Of a stretch of DNA of 58,000 bases, positions 37,201-52,200 are shown piece after piece; positions within the stretch are counted from its first letter, which is position 1, and every line of letters starts with the position of its first letter. The notes beneath the pieces are model-generated. The model saw nothing but the letters and a program-made list of their open reading frames with translations. It was not told the DNA's origin and ran no database searches. The stretch comes from Cryptomeria japonica (lineage: Eukaryota; Streptophyta; Pinopsida; Cupressales; Cupressaceae): the NCBI RefSeq assembly GCF_030272615.1, contig NC_081413.1, positions 559,155,945 to 559,213,944 of the forward strand, read 5' to 3'. The position numbers were made by a program, and so were the translations under genes.

Positions 37201-40200
37201 TAACCACACGATTCTACTCAGCAACTCAATATTATGCCATCAGATTATAGTGTCAAAAACAAAGGATATTTCCTTAACCAGTAAGCTACATGTTTAAGCT
37301 GAAACTTCACAACTAATTTTTAATAATCCATGATCAGAACATATCATAAAAGTAAAACATTCTCCTTCAGTTCTTCAAAAACCACACAACACAACACAAT
37401 CAAACAAGACCCCTTTACACCAAAAAGTTCTCAACCTTAAAAAAAAACTTTCTCAACATTTATCCTCTAAATATGTTTTCTCCAATGATATCAACATGTA
37501 ATCTAGCACACAGATTTTAAAACATTATTTTTTTTTAAACCGAGACAAAAGGCACAAATAATATCTCATGCAAACCTGCCATATAAGAGTGAAACCACCA
37601 TGTCATAAATAAAGGCTTATGAGCCCGTAACACCTGTTACACACACAAAACATCTCTTTCTCAAAAAATCAAAGAAAGAATAAACCTGCAAACTAAACCC
37701 GCAGACTAATCTGAAAATAACAGAGGCATAGAGGCGTTTTTACTGAAATTGCAGAGAATATTGTTACTGTCGTCAGAGACAGCAATCATGTGTAACTGTT
37801 CTGAGAACACTGCCCTCAAACCAAACTCTGAACTCGCACAGTTATACCTGACGTTGCAGAAAATAGACAGAGAGAAGAACACTGCCGCTTGTGTAACTGT
37901 TCTGAACAATGCCACCTGTGGTCAAACTAACTGAAGAAACAACCTCAGAGAAAAGAACAATGTGTAAGCATCACACAGTCAAACTAGCTACAACAAGACT
38001 TAGCGATATACCTATTGTCCTCATTTTTGTTTTCAAAAATATGGACTATTACATAGAAATTTTTGTCAAAAAATGAAAATTTTACTCTAAGGCACACTTC
38101 CTGATGAAGAATTTTGCTTCACCCTTGGACTAGCTTAATCCTCAGTCCATCCTCAAACCACGTTTCAAATTTCATCGCATTTTGGGTTCGTTTGCTATGT
38201 TTTTCCTTCAATTTTGAGTTTTTTCTCCCTGACTACAGGTGGGAAATTTTCCTTAAGTTGCAAGTTTTATGTTTTCCTTTGTTTTAGTGTTTGTAGGGAA
38301 ATTTTAAGTTAATTACAAGTGCACTGTATGAAAAATAGAACTTGTAACTTACTTTTTATTTCCCCCTTGTTGCTTTTTGGTTTTTTAAGTCATTGTAAGA
38401 ACTTTTTAGACATATTACAAGTGAACTTTAAAAGTTTAAATAAACTTGTAATATATTTAAAAAGTTCCACTTAAGTGATTTTAAGTTATGGTAGGGGTTT
38501 TTCTCCTTCATTACAAGTATTATAAAATCACTTTAAGTTGTAATAGGGATTTTATTTCCCTATTACAAGTTTTATTTTTAAGTTATTTTTGTGACTTGTA
38601 AAAGAAATTTTATTTTCCCTTTACTAGTCTTTTGTTGAGTTGTTAAACACTTGTAAAGAGAGTTTTATTTCCCTTTTACATACATTTTAAACTTGCTGTA
38701 CCCAATTTTGCCTTATGCATGAAAAAGCGAACATTTTTAACTTGCAAATAGGTGAAAGAAACCCGATTTCTTTTGTTCTATGCATTTTAAACTTGTCATT
38801 CCTCCTCAAGAACCCGACCAGCAATATTGGAGGATTTTGTTGAAGATTTCCACCATTTTTTGTTGAGGATTTCATTCCTTGCTATTTTCAAGCATTTTTC
38901 AACTCCTTTCATGCCATTTGGAGGACGTTATTGCTGGTTTTGTGTCTTTCAAACACCAAACACGTGTTTGTAGAATGCCACGATTTTCTTCATGCAAATG
39001 CCACGAATCTTCCTTCTTCTGAATCATTTTTGCTTGTCTTGCCTAGGCATAGAGGTTGGATGTCTTTATTGACGGATTCTTCATGCTTTTGATGAGCGTT
39101 TTGATACATATGGCGTTTTGGCAAAAACGTGGCTAGGGTTTGGAGTGTGGTTTGATGTCTATTTAAGAGTTTCAATCTTCTCTTTCAAGGATTGCTTCTT
39201 GCTTCTTGGAGGATGTTTTGATTGATCAAGGTATTTTCTTTTCCTTTCTTGTTTTTGTTTGTTTTAGTTTCCTTGATCAATTTGTATATATGTTAGTTTT
39301 GTTAGTTCTTGCCTAAAATCGGTTTTGTGAGAGATTTTCCCCTTTGTTCCAAGTTTGTAAAGCAATTTGTGAATTGCATTGTCTTTCCCCATTTTCCCTC
39401 TTTACTTGCATTCGGGAGTTTAAAACCCGATTGCAAGTAAGATGAAAATAGTTGATCTACCTCTTTGGTTGAAAATCTTAACCATCTTTTGTTGAAATTC
39501 CAAGTTTCAAAATTGGAAAAATGCTGAAAGATCTTCCCATTTTCATAGAGATGATCTTCCCAAAATCTTTCCATTTTCACTCATATTCATTGCCATCATC
39601 CGTACATACCATTCCCACCATTTCCTACATGTCAAAATCTCTTTTTTTATTCACTACTTCATTTTCCTTTTTACAAGTATACTTACATTCGGGTTTCGTA
39701 AGCCCGATTGCACATTTGTTCTTCCCCACTTGTATACTTGTAAAACGTTTCCCAAGATCCGAAATTGATCCAAAATGCACTCAAAAACACTTGAAAATGA
39801 GTCTTAAAGGTCCAATTACAAGTGCAAACTTGTGTTTACTCATTACACATATGAAGTTGCATGTTTGTTCTCCACAATTGCAAGTTAATGCTCTTGTTTT
39901 TCCCAGACATGTAATGCAGCTTCCAGAACCCGAAATTCACTTGTGAGCCCATTTTTGCATCAATTTATCCCTTCCCTTGTCAGTTCGGTTTGCACACACA
40001 ATCTATCAAATCAATGGATTAAGGCACGGGCCTTATTTTGCAAGCAGATTTCAAGATTGGAGGATGATACAAAGAAGAGATACAACAACATTTCATGGTT
40101 GAAAGCATAAAATACTTTCAAGACAGAGATGGTCATGACATGAAAAAAGGAAGGCAGCCCTTTCCCTCTTGAAAAACCAGTACTACCCCAAGCAAGAAGA

Positions 40201-43200
40201 CAAGGTTGAAGTTCGTTGGCCAAGGACACAAAGATCATTAAGGATGCAAGTTCCCGTTCCGGTTCAAGATGTCTTCACTGATCCAGAATACTTCAAGTTC
40301 TAGCAGCATGAAGATCATCACAGACAAAGGATGATGCAGTTAGAGTCGTGTCTTTAGACACATGGAATAGTTTTAGTTAAGCATTTGTAATTTTGTTTTG
40401 ACAAGTTACATGTAAAAAAATAACTTTGTAATTGCAAGTTAACTCATCACTTGCACTTTTGTAATTACATGTACAGCAACTACAAGTTGAGTTCAATTAG
40501 GATTGTCGTTGGAATAAGTCATAGTTAGTTGTTGAATAAGTCTTGGTGGTTGAGAGAATTTCTCAAGATAGTTAGGATCTTCCCACCTTTTTCTCAACAC
40601 TCCTCTCCTATAAATACTTGAGGGGGTCTATTGTAATGGATATCATTTGGCAATGCAACAAAAATTCTACCAATTTGTATGTGCACTCTAAGACTTTGAG
40701 CTTAGATGTAAATCAGATTGCTTTCAATAAAAGAGGCAAGTTGTGTTGAGACTTTGTGCCAATTCAAGTTGTTATGTGACAACATTTTCTAGAGTTGATT
40801 GTGAGTTTTGTTCTTTTGTGAAAGAGGGATTTAAATTCAATCTTGCAGACTTTGAGTTGCTAATTGTATTTAGAGTTATATGTTTGGTTTTCAGATTTGG
40901 TCTTGCAGACTTTGAGTTGCTTATCATATCTGAAACTAGTGTGGAAAACTCAAGTGGGAAGATAGCTTGTAGATTGTGTGCTACTTTTATTTTTAAGACT
41001 TGTGCATGTAAAGTGAAGTGCATCAAGTAGTTAGACTTTGAGCTGCTAGATATTGTGCTTGGTTAGCAGAAAATCATCTAAAAAGGTTGATAGGAGAATA
41101 GGTAGTTGAAGACTTTGAGCTTTCTTTTTGTTTTCCTGTCCCGGGGAAGTGACAGAGGTCTTTGTGCTTTCATGGAAACTTTGCTTCCCTTAGTGTTCCA
41201 AAAATTCTACAAAAAAGTCTCATTTCTGTATTTGTTGTTATTTATTTCCAATTGCTATTACTTTTCCGTGAAGACAAAAGAGTATAGTTTTTCTTGAAAG
41301 AAGAAGAAAGATTGTTGTCCCACCCATATTAGATTAGTTTAGTTTGTAGATAGGGGGAGCCTTCCCTAAATCAGGAGAGTATAATACTCACACACTGTGA
41401 CTGAAACCAAAATTTTGCACATCCCCTAGGTGTATAAAATTTTCAACCAACAATACCATGTGTCCAGCATCAAACTGAAATACAACCATCAAATTTCAGA
41501 GATCAAGCTGGCCAAAATTGACATCAATGACAAAAATCTTAACATACCCAAATTGGTAAGACTTCAGCTTATGAGAGAGGCCACATCTCCAATGTAAATG
41601 GTAAACTATGGGTTGACACACATTGCTGATTTCAGCTGTACTTGTATTAACTGTATATGCAAGCCAGTGGGGCAAAGCTCATTCCAGGCATATTTTGTAG
41701 AAAAAGGAATCCAAGCAATTGAGTGTCAAGGCTTTATACACAACTATCAGTGCAGATCCAATCATGAAGAGTATCTATGATGGTAATTATAAATTCTATA
41801 TTTGAAAACAAAATAGAAATGGAAGTCCAAGGGATTGAGCATAACTGGATAAAGCATTGAGTTCTCATTGAGGAGATCCAAGTTCAAATCCCAAAAGGGA
41901 CATCTAATGTGGAATTCTAAGTTGTGACTTTGGGTCTTTCATTGGTTAATTCTAGTGTGGTTTCTCAAAATGAGCTAATATTAATGTCACAATTGTGCTC
42001 GCAAGAGCTTGTATTGGTCTCATGTTGATCCTCATATGAGATAAATATTTATTAACTATTAGCAATATAAAAAAAAAGAAATGGAAGCTAGAAACTTGTT
42101 GAATAACTGTTGTTCCTTGTATCTGATATTTAAATATGCAATACATATTCAGGCATCTGATGAGTGATGAATTTTAATTCAGGCATCTAATGAGTATTTA
42201 ATTTTATGTATTTTGCACAATGAATTGTTAATGTTTTCTGATACGGTCAAATAAGACCATGTAGCCAATACAGATTTTTGCAATATACCGTAGTATCTCC
42301 TTGTCAATTTCATTGGTCTATGTCTACTTTAATTAACTCTGTGAAATGTCAAGATGTTGGTGGTAGTTATAAAAATTGAAAGAATATGTCCTTGAAACTT
42401 GTTAAAATCAGAATATTAAATATCTATGGTTATACTAGAAATCTATGACTATAACCTCCATCCATAGAAAAATTTACATGTCCATGCAAGTGTTTTTGGG
42501 ATGTGTGCATGCATAGAGCTGAGAGAAACAGAGAGATACTTGAGCTCCAAGACCCAGATTTGCTTCAAAGAATGATTTGATTGTTCCTATGTCTTCCCAG
42601 TAATCATTAAATAGATATGCCTGCCAATATAAGAAAGAACACTTAGTTTTCCCCAAACAGAGATAATATCCACGTCTACAAGTAAATATTCTATGATGAT
42701 GTCTTCTTTTACAATATCTATGAGAATAGTACATTATATTGCAATGTGCCCAATCACTGTAAGTACTTTTACATATAAATTGACAATTTTACCTACTTGT
42801 ACGTTGCAGTCTTTCATGGATGCAGGAATTATTTCTGACCCAAAATCATTGGCAGTTGGGTATGCCCGCCTAGCAATACGGCACATATGACAAAGTTATT
42901 ATCAGTGTCATGATAAAAAAATTATCTAAAGCCCTCAAAATCATTTATAATTAAGATGATAATTCTAAAAACCTCTGTTCGTTAAGATGGTAATTCTAAA
43001 AAATTTGCTAATTAGGATGGTAACTCTAAAATTTTTGTCTAATATAGATGGTCTGGATCTAATCATCCTTATTCTGTATAAGTACACTGCAAATCCTCAA
43101 TTAATATTCGAATTGGTTACAATTATAAACTACTAGTACTCATGTGTTTTAGTTTGTCCATACCTGAGAAGGTTGAGAAGGACATCTTTCTTGAAAACAT

Positions 43201-46200
43201 ATATACCCATGGATGCAATGTAAGGTTTCCTCTCAGCCTCCTCAGGTGACAAACCAAGAATTGTTGTATCCACTTGCTGTATCCAATTTCAGTACGAGTC
43301 TGTTAAATCAAAGATTAAAGTGAAAAAATTCAAAAACCTAACTGCAATCCATCAATTTCATATAAGCACAAAACAAACCAAAACAGAAATACAATTACCA
43401 TTGCTTTTAGATCATCTCCCTTAGGCTTCTCACTGAAATAAAGTACCCGTCCACAATCATCAATTTTCATGAGACCGAAATCAGAAGCACGGCTGACACA
43501 AAATACAAGATGGATCAATTTGAACATCATCAATCATGACCAAAAAGAGAAATAAGATCAAGTATCCACAACTGAAGAAAAGGATTTCGATTAAAATGCT
43601 ATATGTACTAGTTCCTTGACCACTTGTGTTGGTGGCCCCTTGTTTCCTATTCTTTGCTTTTGTTCTTCCCCTTGGTGGGGCCTTTCTAGGTTTCTCTTCC
43701 TAGAAGTTCTTTATTGTAAATTGCTGTACTCTTTAGTTCCATTGACCTACTTTTGGTCATCTGTGGACATTAATATAATTTTTTTTTCTTTCTACCATTT
43801 TAAATAAGAAACATTAGCTAACAATATAGATTGGAAGTGTTCAAACGAGTGATTATTTCAAAGACACTTCTTATTATTTGATGCTATATTGATTAGATAG
43901 GAATCCAATTCTCAAAACATATTCTAGCTGGCATACTACTTACTAGAATAAGGTTTGCTAGACAGCAACTATTCCCAATAAATGATTCAAAATCACTATC
44001 TGATACTGCAAAACCTAAAATAACTGAAAATTATTACATCTTCATCAACTGTGGCTAATAAAACCTTTGTCACATACATTTTTTCTACTCTGTCACATAC
44101 AGTTGAAAGAATTGTTCTTTTCATATACAATTTAAATTTCTGCCAGGATGTCCATGAAAATGATCCAAATGGATTTCGCAATGGTTATCACTTGGTATAG
44201 TCATAAACAGAGTAGAAAAATGTTAACAAAAAAATTAGATTTCAGTAAAAGGAAAGATGAGGAATCAAGTTGTGAAGGAACAGAGCAAGGAAAAGTACAT
44301 TGGGCACTAATGCAACTGAACAGATATCTATGTAGATGTCATTTCGTCCACAAAAACATTTTCTAATTATGAATATGAAGTGATCTCACATTGTTTGGAA
44401 TTTCCTACGACTATAACACTTCTCAGAGGATTTCAAAGACTCTATTGTATATGAGAATTCATAAGGGATGAAGAGTTCAAAGGTCACATCTCTTCATTTC
44501 TTACTTGAATTTCCCTCTATAGAATATGAGCTTGGGTTTCACCAAGGCAAAGGAGGGCAATCATGTATCGTAACCTCTCCAAGCCAAAGAGAGAACAATC
44601 ATTTGTTGTACCATTCTCCACCACTAATGCTACTATGTTACTAGGTCCCTTAGGAACATTCCCCAATATCAATATATGTTTAGTCCAGGTCTGAGTCCTT
44701 ACCAAGTCCCCTAGGAACATTCTCCAATACCAATATGTGTTTAGTCCAGGTCTGAGTCCTTATCTAGTTCTCCCTAGGGTTCGCTTAGGGGAGCCTAAGA
44801 TGCCTAGGCACAAAAAAACCTCATAAGCCTTTTGGATTTTTAAACAAAACAAAATCTCTTGAAAGGGATAAATGAGTGTGCTCGAGTACTACAATGGGCA
44901 AACACAAGGGACTCACTATTAGGACAAGAAAGAACCATTTTAATCATGTAAAATAATATTTATTTGTGGTGCATCTTTAGGAGATGCGTTTAGCCACATT
45001 AAATATTTATTTGGGTCCACTTGTATTATCGGTTAGATATTTTATGTGTGGGTTGCACATAGAAAAAATATTTAATATTCAGAAACTATGTACCAAAAAG
45101 TGAAATGTTGAGGTAAATGGTTTTGTGTATTCATAGTTTTGAGGCACTTGGTTTTACCTTACCACTTAGTTGTTTTTGTGAGCGTGATTCTATAAAAGCA
45201 AGAAAATGTTTAGTGGTTGAGGTTGTCTGGTTGGCTGGTTTGAGTGGATTGTGTTGAGTTTTTGTCATTGATGTCAAATGTTGTTCATCAGATTGTATTG
45301 CTGATCAGACTGTACTCTTGATCAGACTAAACAGAGAGCATTAAAGGATGAATAAGATTCAGAATGACAAGAGATTATTCTAAGATTTGTCAACTTACTC
45401 AGAAGTACATGACTGTGTAAGCAGCAGTAATATGCAGAGGTAATACGTTATATGCAGCAAACCTGATGTGTCTATATTCATTTCCCTGTACAAAGTATTT
45501 TAGAAGATGGCAATCTGTATTCATGGAAGTCTGCTATCTATTTTACAGCCGACTCAAAAGATGGATATATAATCGATCCTCAGCAAAGACGTCACATAAG
45601 CAATGGTTTAGACATTTGATCCAAAGAAACAGAAGTCTGGAAAAAATTGCGATTGCTCGCGATTAATTGGGAATCGCCTGAGAAGCCGATCTTTTCCCCG
45701 ATTTCTTTTCAAAAAATTGCATTTTTTGAGTCAACGATTTTCAAAGATTATTACACGTTTAAATTGTAGCAAAAGATCGGGTAAAAATCGCAGAAAACGC
45801 GAAACCCTAAAATCAACAAAAAAACAGAAAAAAAAAACCGAAACAGAGAAAAAACCCTCGCGCTACATACCCAAACCATAGCTAGTCGGGAAACAACAAA
45901 AAAACGATGCAGAAGAGTTTCAGAAAGTGGAAAACAACTATGGCTAAAAGTATCAACCAAAAATCTTCAAAATTTAAACCTAATATGAAGCCCACTTGTG
46001 CGACGGACTCCACCCCCGTTTCCACGTCAGAAGCCAATTATATTATTTATAATACATAGGGATTTTATTATTTGTTTAATGTGATGTCATTTGCATTCCT
46101 CCCATAAATGAATATATGAAGCCATCAATATATTATATATTTTATAATTTATTTTTATCAAATGTATAAACATATTTATTTTTATAGTGTTCATATGCAT

Positions 46201-49200
46201 TGGCTTTTTAAGCTGTTTTAAAATAAATATTTTTATACATTTGACAAAAAAAAAATTGTTAAAAAAAAAATTTGATTAAATTTAGTTGATCTCATGATTT
46301 ATTAATATTGAATCAAATTTTTAAATCTTATGAATTGCAATCATGCAATTTTATCAAACTTCACATATAATTTTAAATATATATTTTTCTTATATTGATA
46401 TGCATTTTTATTATAATTATTAATTATATTTATTAAAACAAATAATCATTGAAAATCAAATGAGATTACATCCTTTCTTAGATTGAATGTCTTTACTTGT
46501 TATCCATATGTGATCTATAGACATATCTTGACCAACAAATATTTGTTACAATTATTTAAGTTTATCTTCAATTGAATCCTCCTCCTTGCAAGCTTATAGT
46601 TTGGATCAAATTATATTTAGCTAAGTTTGGTTCAGTTAAATTAGGTTGCACCCAATAACCCATGTATAACATGTAGCAATTTTACACCTCATTTATACTG
46701 AATATAATATCTCCATCTTCGAGCACATTTCCCAAAAGTATGATCACCATTCCTGCAAATTATGTGGCTTTTTCCATTTTTCATCTATATTATGTGCCTG
46801 CTTCTTTGTGCATTTGACTATCAAACCAGGACCTTCTAAACCCAAATACATCTGATACCTATAAGACTCTAAGATATTGATATTGTATAATATTTCTTGA
46901 TACCTTTCTGGTTTCACCGAAGTTACTGCGATTACATATGTTAGCCTTGTTTATAGTAAGTATTACTTTATTACTGCGATTACATATATTAGCCTTGTTT
47001 ATAGTAATACAGTAATACTTATCTGTATTACTGTATTACTACTCAACACGTGTCTACTAGTTCTCCAAACTGGGCACAGTGACTTCAAAGACTAATTGTA
47101 TAAAAATTTAAAGATTGTTTTGAATTAAGCTAATTTTTATACATATTGTATAACAATCTACCTGTATAAAAATCTATATAACTGATGCTTTTACAATATA
47201 GATGTTTTTATACATAATTAAAAATTGTAGATGCTTTTATAATTTTTATACATATGAATCCATAACTTAGATTTAAATATGTCTACATGTATAGATTTAA
47301 TTACAATTTTTATAGAATTTTTAATTACAAAATTTCTACAATCTAATAAAAATTATGTATAGATTTAATTACAAGAATCTTGTATATATGCTTGCATAGA
47401 TTCTTGTAATTAAATTTAATAAAAATTAAAAAAGTAAATCTAATAAAAATTATTTTTATATATAGATGTTTGTATATATAATTTTTATACAATCTAATAA
47501 AAATTATTTTTATTTATAGATGTTTGTATAGATGCTTGTTATAAAAGTAAATCTAATTGACATTTTGACATCTATCACCATCTAGAATTATTTATGTTGT
47601 GGTATGTTTTTTTCAATGTACTCAGTGATACGAATATAAACAACGAAAAATCTATTTTCTACAATTCATGTGTTGAAGTGTCTATTTTATTTGCCTACAA
47701 TATCTCTATGCTATGGAAATGCCCTAAAATATTTTTTTTAAAAGTAGTTTTTGATTGTTTTTCTGCTATTTTTTACCTTTTTTTGTAAATCCAATTTTTT
47801 GCCAATTAATTCCCCATTTTTTCCCGATTTTTTGAAAAATCTTATACTTTTGTTTTGCCGATTAATTCCCCAAACAATTAATGTTTCTTTGGTTTGATCT
47901 ATTAACAATAAGATTTGAAAAAAAAATGAAACTACAGCAGTGTTAAGGTAATAAAGAAACTACATATTGACATCAAAACATTAAATTGACTCAGCCCAAG
48001 AAAACATGGATATGATTTGTTTAAGGATGGTATCGGCTTATTGGTACCAATTGGTATCAAGTTGTTAAGTAAATTTGTTTGTTAATAATTTCCTGAACAA
48101 AGAACGATTCATGAAAAGGTGCATTTTAAAATACACATAAGGATTTATGAAAGAAGATGACCCATGGATATGACCGGTAAATAAGAATTAAAATAAAGAT
48201 CATAAGGTGTGTGTGTGTAAAGAAAGTCATTCTGATAAAATATATATTACACCAGATTTTGAAAGGGAAGAAGATGTGTATGTTATCTCAGAATTAATAG
48301 AAAGAGTATATGAGAGACTTGTTGCAGATTATCAGAGGATATAATGTTCAGGTTGTAGTAAAAATAAAGATCAGTCTGAAGCAGAGCTAAAGGGATAGCT
48401 GTGGATATATTGTGGCAGATTTATTCTGTACATTACATCAGATTGGTGAAGTAATTTGTAATAGAAAGAGTATATGAGAGACTTGTTGCAGATTATCAGA
48501 GGATATAATGTTCAGGTTGTAGTAAAAATAAAGATCAGTCTGAAGCAGAGCTAAAGGGATAGCTGTGGATATATTGTGGCAGATTTATTCTGTACATTAC
48601 ATCAGATTGGAGAAGTAATTTGTAGCAGAATTTTACATTGAGATTGGTGCCTCTAAGTTGAATGGCAGGTTTGTGCCTCTATCAATTGTAGAAAATTATA
48701 TTAAATTGACTAAGTGTTGGAAATTCCCCACTTAAAGACAGAATTCTTGGAAAAAGTGATAAATTGACTAAGTGTTAAAAATACAAATTTCCAAAATTTC
48801 CAAAATTTCTTCTCAAGCTCAAAATGTGCCCAAGGTTGGAAGCAGGACGTGAAAATCAAGGTTCAAGAAGAAAACTTCAAAATTCAAAAAAAAAAATCCT
48901 CGAGGTGGAATTGCAAACAAGATGAATTCAAAAAGCACAAAAAATTATTCCCGGATAAAATTTCTCTCTCTAATAGTTTTCTGTCTTCAAGAATTCCGAA
49001 TGAACAGGATTCTTGCAGGAGCGGATAAATTTGTTAAAATTCTTGTAAGGCAAGAAAATCTTCCAAAATGTCTTTTGTGAGCCCAAAATGGAAAGATTCT
49101 TGTAAAGGATGAGTTGGTGACAAACAAAGAGAATATTCCATATTAATGAAGCACAACCAAGAAAATTATAAATGATGGTGGGGTCTACTTGCATGGGAGA

Positions 49201-52200
49201 ATCTATTGAGTGCATGGCAGCAAGGTGGTGCATTCATTGCTAGAATATTTGACCAAACGGCGGCTGAGTCAATGCATGGCGAGATAATGGAGCATTTATT
49301 GCGTATGGCCGATTTTGGAGATGGTGGAGCATTCAGAGCATTATGGACAATTTATTGCATGAAGGAGCATTTATTACACATTGGGCTAATTTGAAAGTAC
49401 ATTTAATGCACAATGGACGCCATTTTTGGCAAGAATGTAATTAATGGATAATGGGCATAATGGGTTATTAATGTTAATTCCCACCTTGTTGCATCATGTG
49501 TGTTGAATCTTTTGGGTCAAACCCTAATTAGGGTTTGCATGTAATCAAGGCTAGAGACCTATATAAGGGGGTGACCCCTTCATTTGTAAAGGGAGGGAGA
49601 TTTGTATGAAATTGTTACGATAAGTTATTGAGATAATAACAGTGAAACATTGTTCTCTATTGTTGTCCACTAAAGTTATTTTTTCAAAACTTGCATGGTT
49701 TCACCTTCCTCACTTAGAGTAGAAGTAGAGTAGTGCTTTGATTTCAATGGAGAATGTAATCGTGTTTGATTAATTTCCATGGTTCGTACTTTTTACATCT
49801 TGTTGATTATAAGTTGCAGTGTAAAGTTAGCCTAAGCCACTAAATTTGTAATAAGTTCGATTGGGGATAGTCGTTTGGATTGCATTGTTTTGGGTATTCA
49901 AATGCACTTTCTTGATGTGAAAATCTTTCAACATCCTTTGAAGATTGCACCACTTCTTGTGGAGTTGTAGTTAATCTTGGCGAAGCGAAACTTGGTTTAT
50001 TTGGGATTCGTCCATTAGAGCAATATCTATTGATATCACTGCCCTTAGGAGTAAATTTAGATCCTTCCAACCCTTTCCCTTTAATTTCAGTTCATTTGAA
50101 GTTTTTTCATCACAAAATTGCCATATTTGATGATGAAGTTCCAACCATAGCAAAGAAGTGAAAGAATGATCCAAACGTAAGTCCCCTTGGATTACCAACA
50201 ACATCTACCACACGAGCCTATATCCACATAAAATTGCTAGTACGCAGTTGGAACCTTGGAGTCAAAGTACGATCTTCCTACAATCTTAGCATACATTTGA
50301 TTTTGATCAAGAGAGGATAAGGTGACCGTTGGGAAACTTTATTCTGTGTTGGTGTGGTCACAAAACGCACGTCAATAGGGACATTACAAATGCACTACGA
50401 AGCCCAAGGACAAGGAAATTGCAAGGAAGATAGTTTGAGAAGAGTTAATCAAAGTTAGAAACTCATCCAAAGGGGCTATAGATGATCAAGATGATGTGAT
50501 TTAGGAATATGAACAATCACAACCAATTAAAGGACCAGATAATGTTAAGTATCAAGAGATATTCCTAAGAGATGCAAAGACTTCTCTGTGATGAAGGATT
50601 AATACTACAAGGCATATGCAAGCTAAGGTGGCACCCATTCATCTCCACCAATCAAATAACGACAAGTCAGCATGTCTAGATTCATTGAACCTGACTCATC
50701 AACAAGTGGACGTGTGGGTGCATTGAATGAAGTGTCATCATCTACTCATTGTAAGTTGTGCTATTGAGGCCTTGTTAATTTATATTGGTCCTTTTCCTAA
50801 AAGACGTGCATTCAAGGACTTGAATTTTCTCATTGGTTGATATTAAATGTATGAGGTGGTAGTTGTAATTACCTCACTTAGGGTTTCATCAAATTATCTT
50901 GGTCATTGATTTAGAATCAATCTGGGCCCTTCATTTGTAATTGAGAGCACTATAAAAGGCTTGGCTAATTCATTTGTAAAGGTTAATAGAATAGAGCATT
51001 AGAAAGCAAGAATAGTTAGCAGAATTAGTAGGAGGAGGAGATCAGAAATTGTTGCCAGGACTATGTCGAAATTGATGCATAATTTTCAATGTTTAGTTGC
51101 AGTTCATTGATTGCAATGGAGAAATGTGAAGATGTTTGATGGAATTCCTTGGTTCATACCATTTGTAGTTTGTTGATTGCAAATTGCAGTGTATGTTTAG
51201 TCTAAACCTCATTTTAGCAATAGTTTGATTGTGAATATTCATTTGGATTGTGTCAACATTGGGTATTCGGATGGATGGTTACAATATGAAAATCCTTCAT
51301 TACCTTGGGAGATTGCATCAGTTTTGTGTAGCTGTTATCATGACGAAGCAAAGCTGGATTTAAGGAATCCATTTATCTAAGCAAATCCATTATCTTCGTT
51401 GTCCTTAGGTTCTTAGATTAGATTTCCTAAACATTATCCCTTTTTGTCTTTTATTTGAAGTTGGAATCAGTTCAGAATTCAAAATTCAAGTTCCAAATAA
51501 GTGTAAGTCCCTTTATGATATCAGCAAATCACATATTTTCACTAAGCCTATCCATCGTAAAGTCACATTGTTCGCATCGTAAACCTTGGGGTAACCTTAC
51601 TTGATCACATTCTTTACCATTCGAGGTTACCTTGTTCAAGAGATGATAGAATACTTGGTATTTTATTTTGTATTGACGAGTGTCACAAAACATGCATTAA
51701 CACATTGTTTAGTTCTGGAGGATTTATTTGAGTAGTGTTTGGCACATTTATCTCCTTTTGCATATGACTTTATTTATGATTTCATTTACGATGAAGATTT
51801 TACATGTCATTGGGCTTATTCCTAGTTTTGGGAATGGATTTGAGTTTTATCTTCCTTGGTTAGAGAGGCTTGCATCCATGTTAGTTATATGAGATACATA
51901 TGTTTTGTTTGATCTTAAGGATTGAACAATTAGGTGATGTTAAGGCGTTTCATTCGGGGTTGTGAAAGAGATCAAATTTACACAATGTAGCACTTTAAAA
52001 TGATGGTAGAAGGGCATGTTATGTGATATGATTTATATGTTTTCTCTCCTTGTACTATGGTCACTTCTTGGAGGTTCACGTTCACATAGTTCAGTGTGGT
52101 GGACTTGGGAGAGTTATTGTAACATGTTGTGAGAGCTTATGCAACGGTTTTCATTATGTGTGTGGAACATTGTGATTCTTCTTTGTAACTACATGGTGTG

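Larger units (their letters stand above)
1804..42539 (-). other. APL: Giant intron 9 of APL (40,736 bp)
   Basis: Bounded by the exon 9 donor GTATCT and the exon 10 acceptor CATGTAG. Most of the length is transposons of at least four classes, several nested in each other. The only long intact reading frames inside it belong to transposons. Confidence 0.93.

Noticed and set aside
43616-43795. LINE 3' end, suggested by TTGGTCATCTGTGGACATTAATATAATT plus a T-rich tail
   Set aside because: No LINE coding remnant or target duplication is visible. The resemblance is only general.
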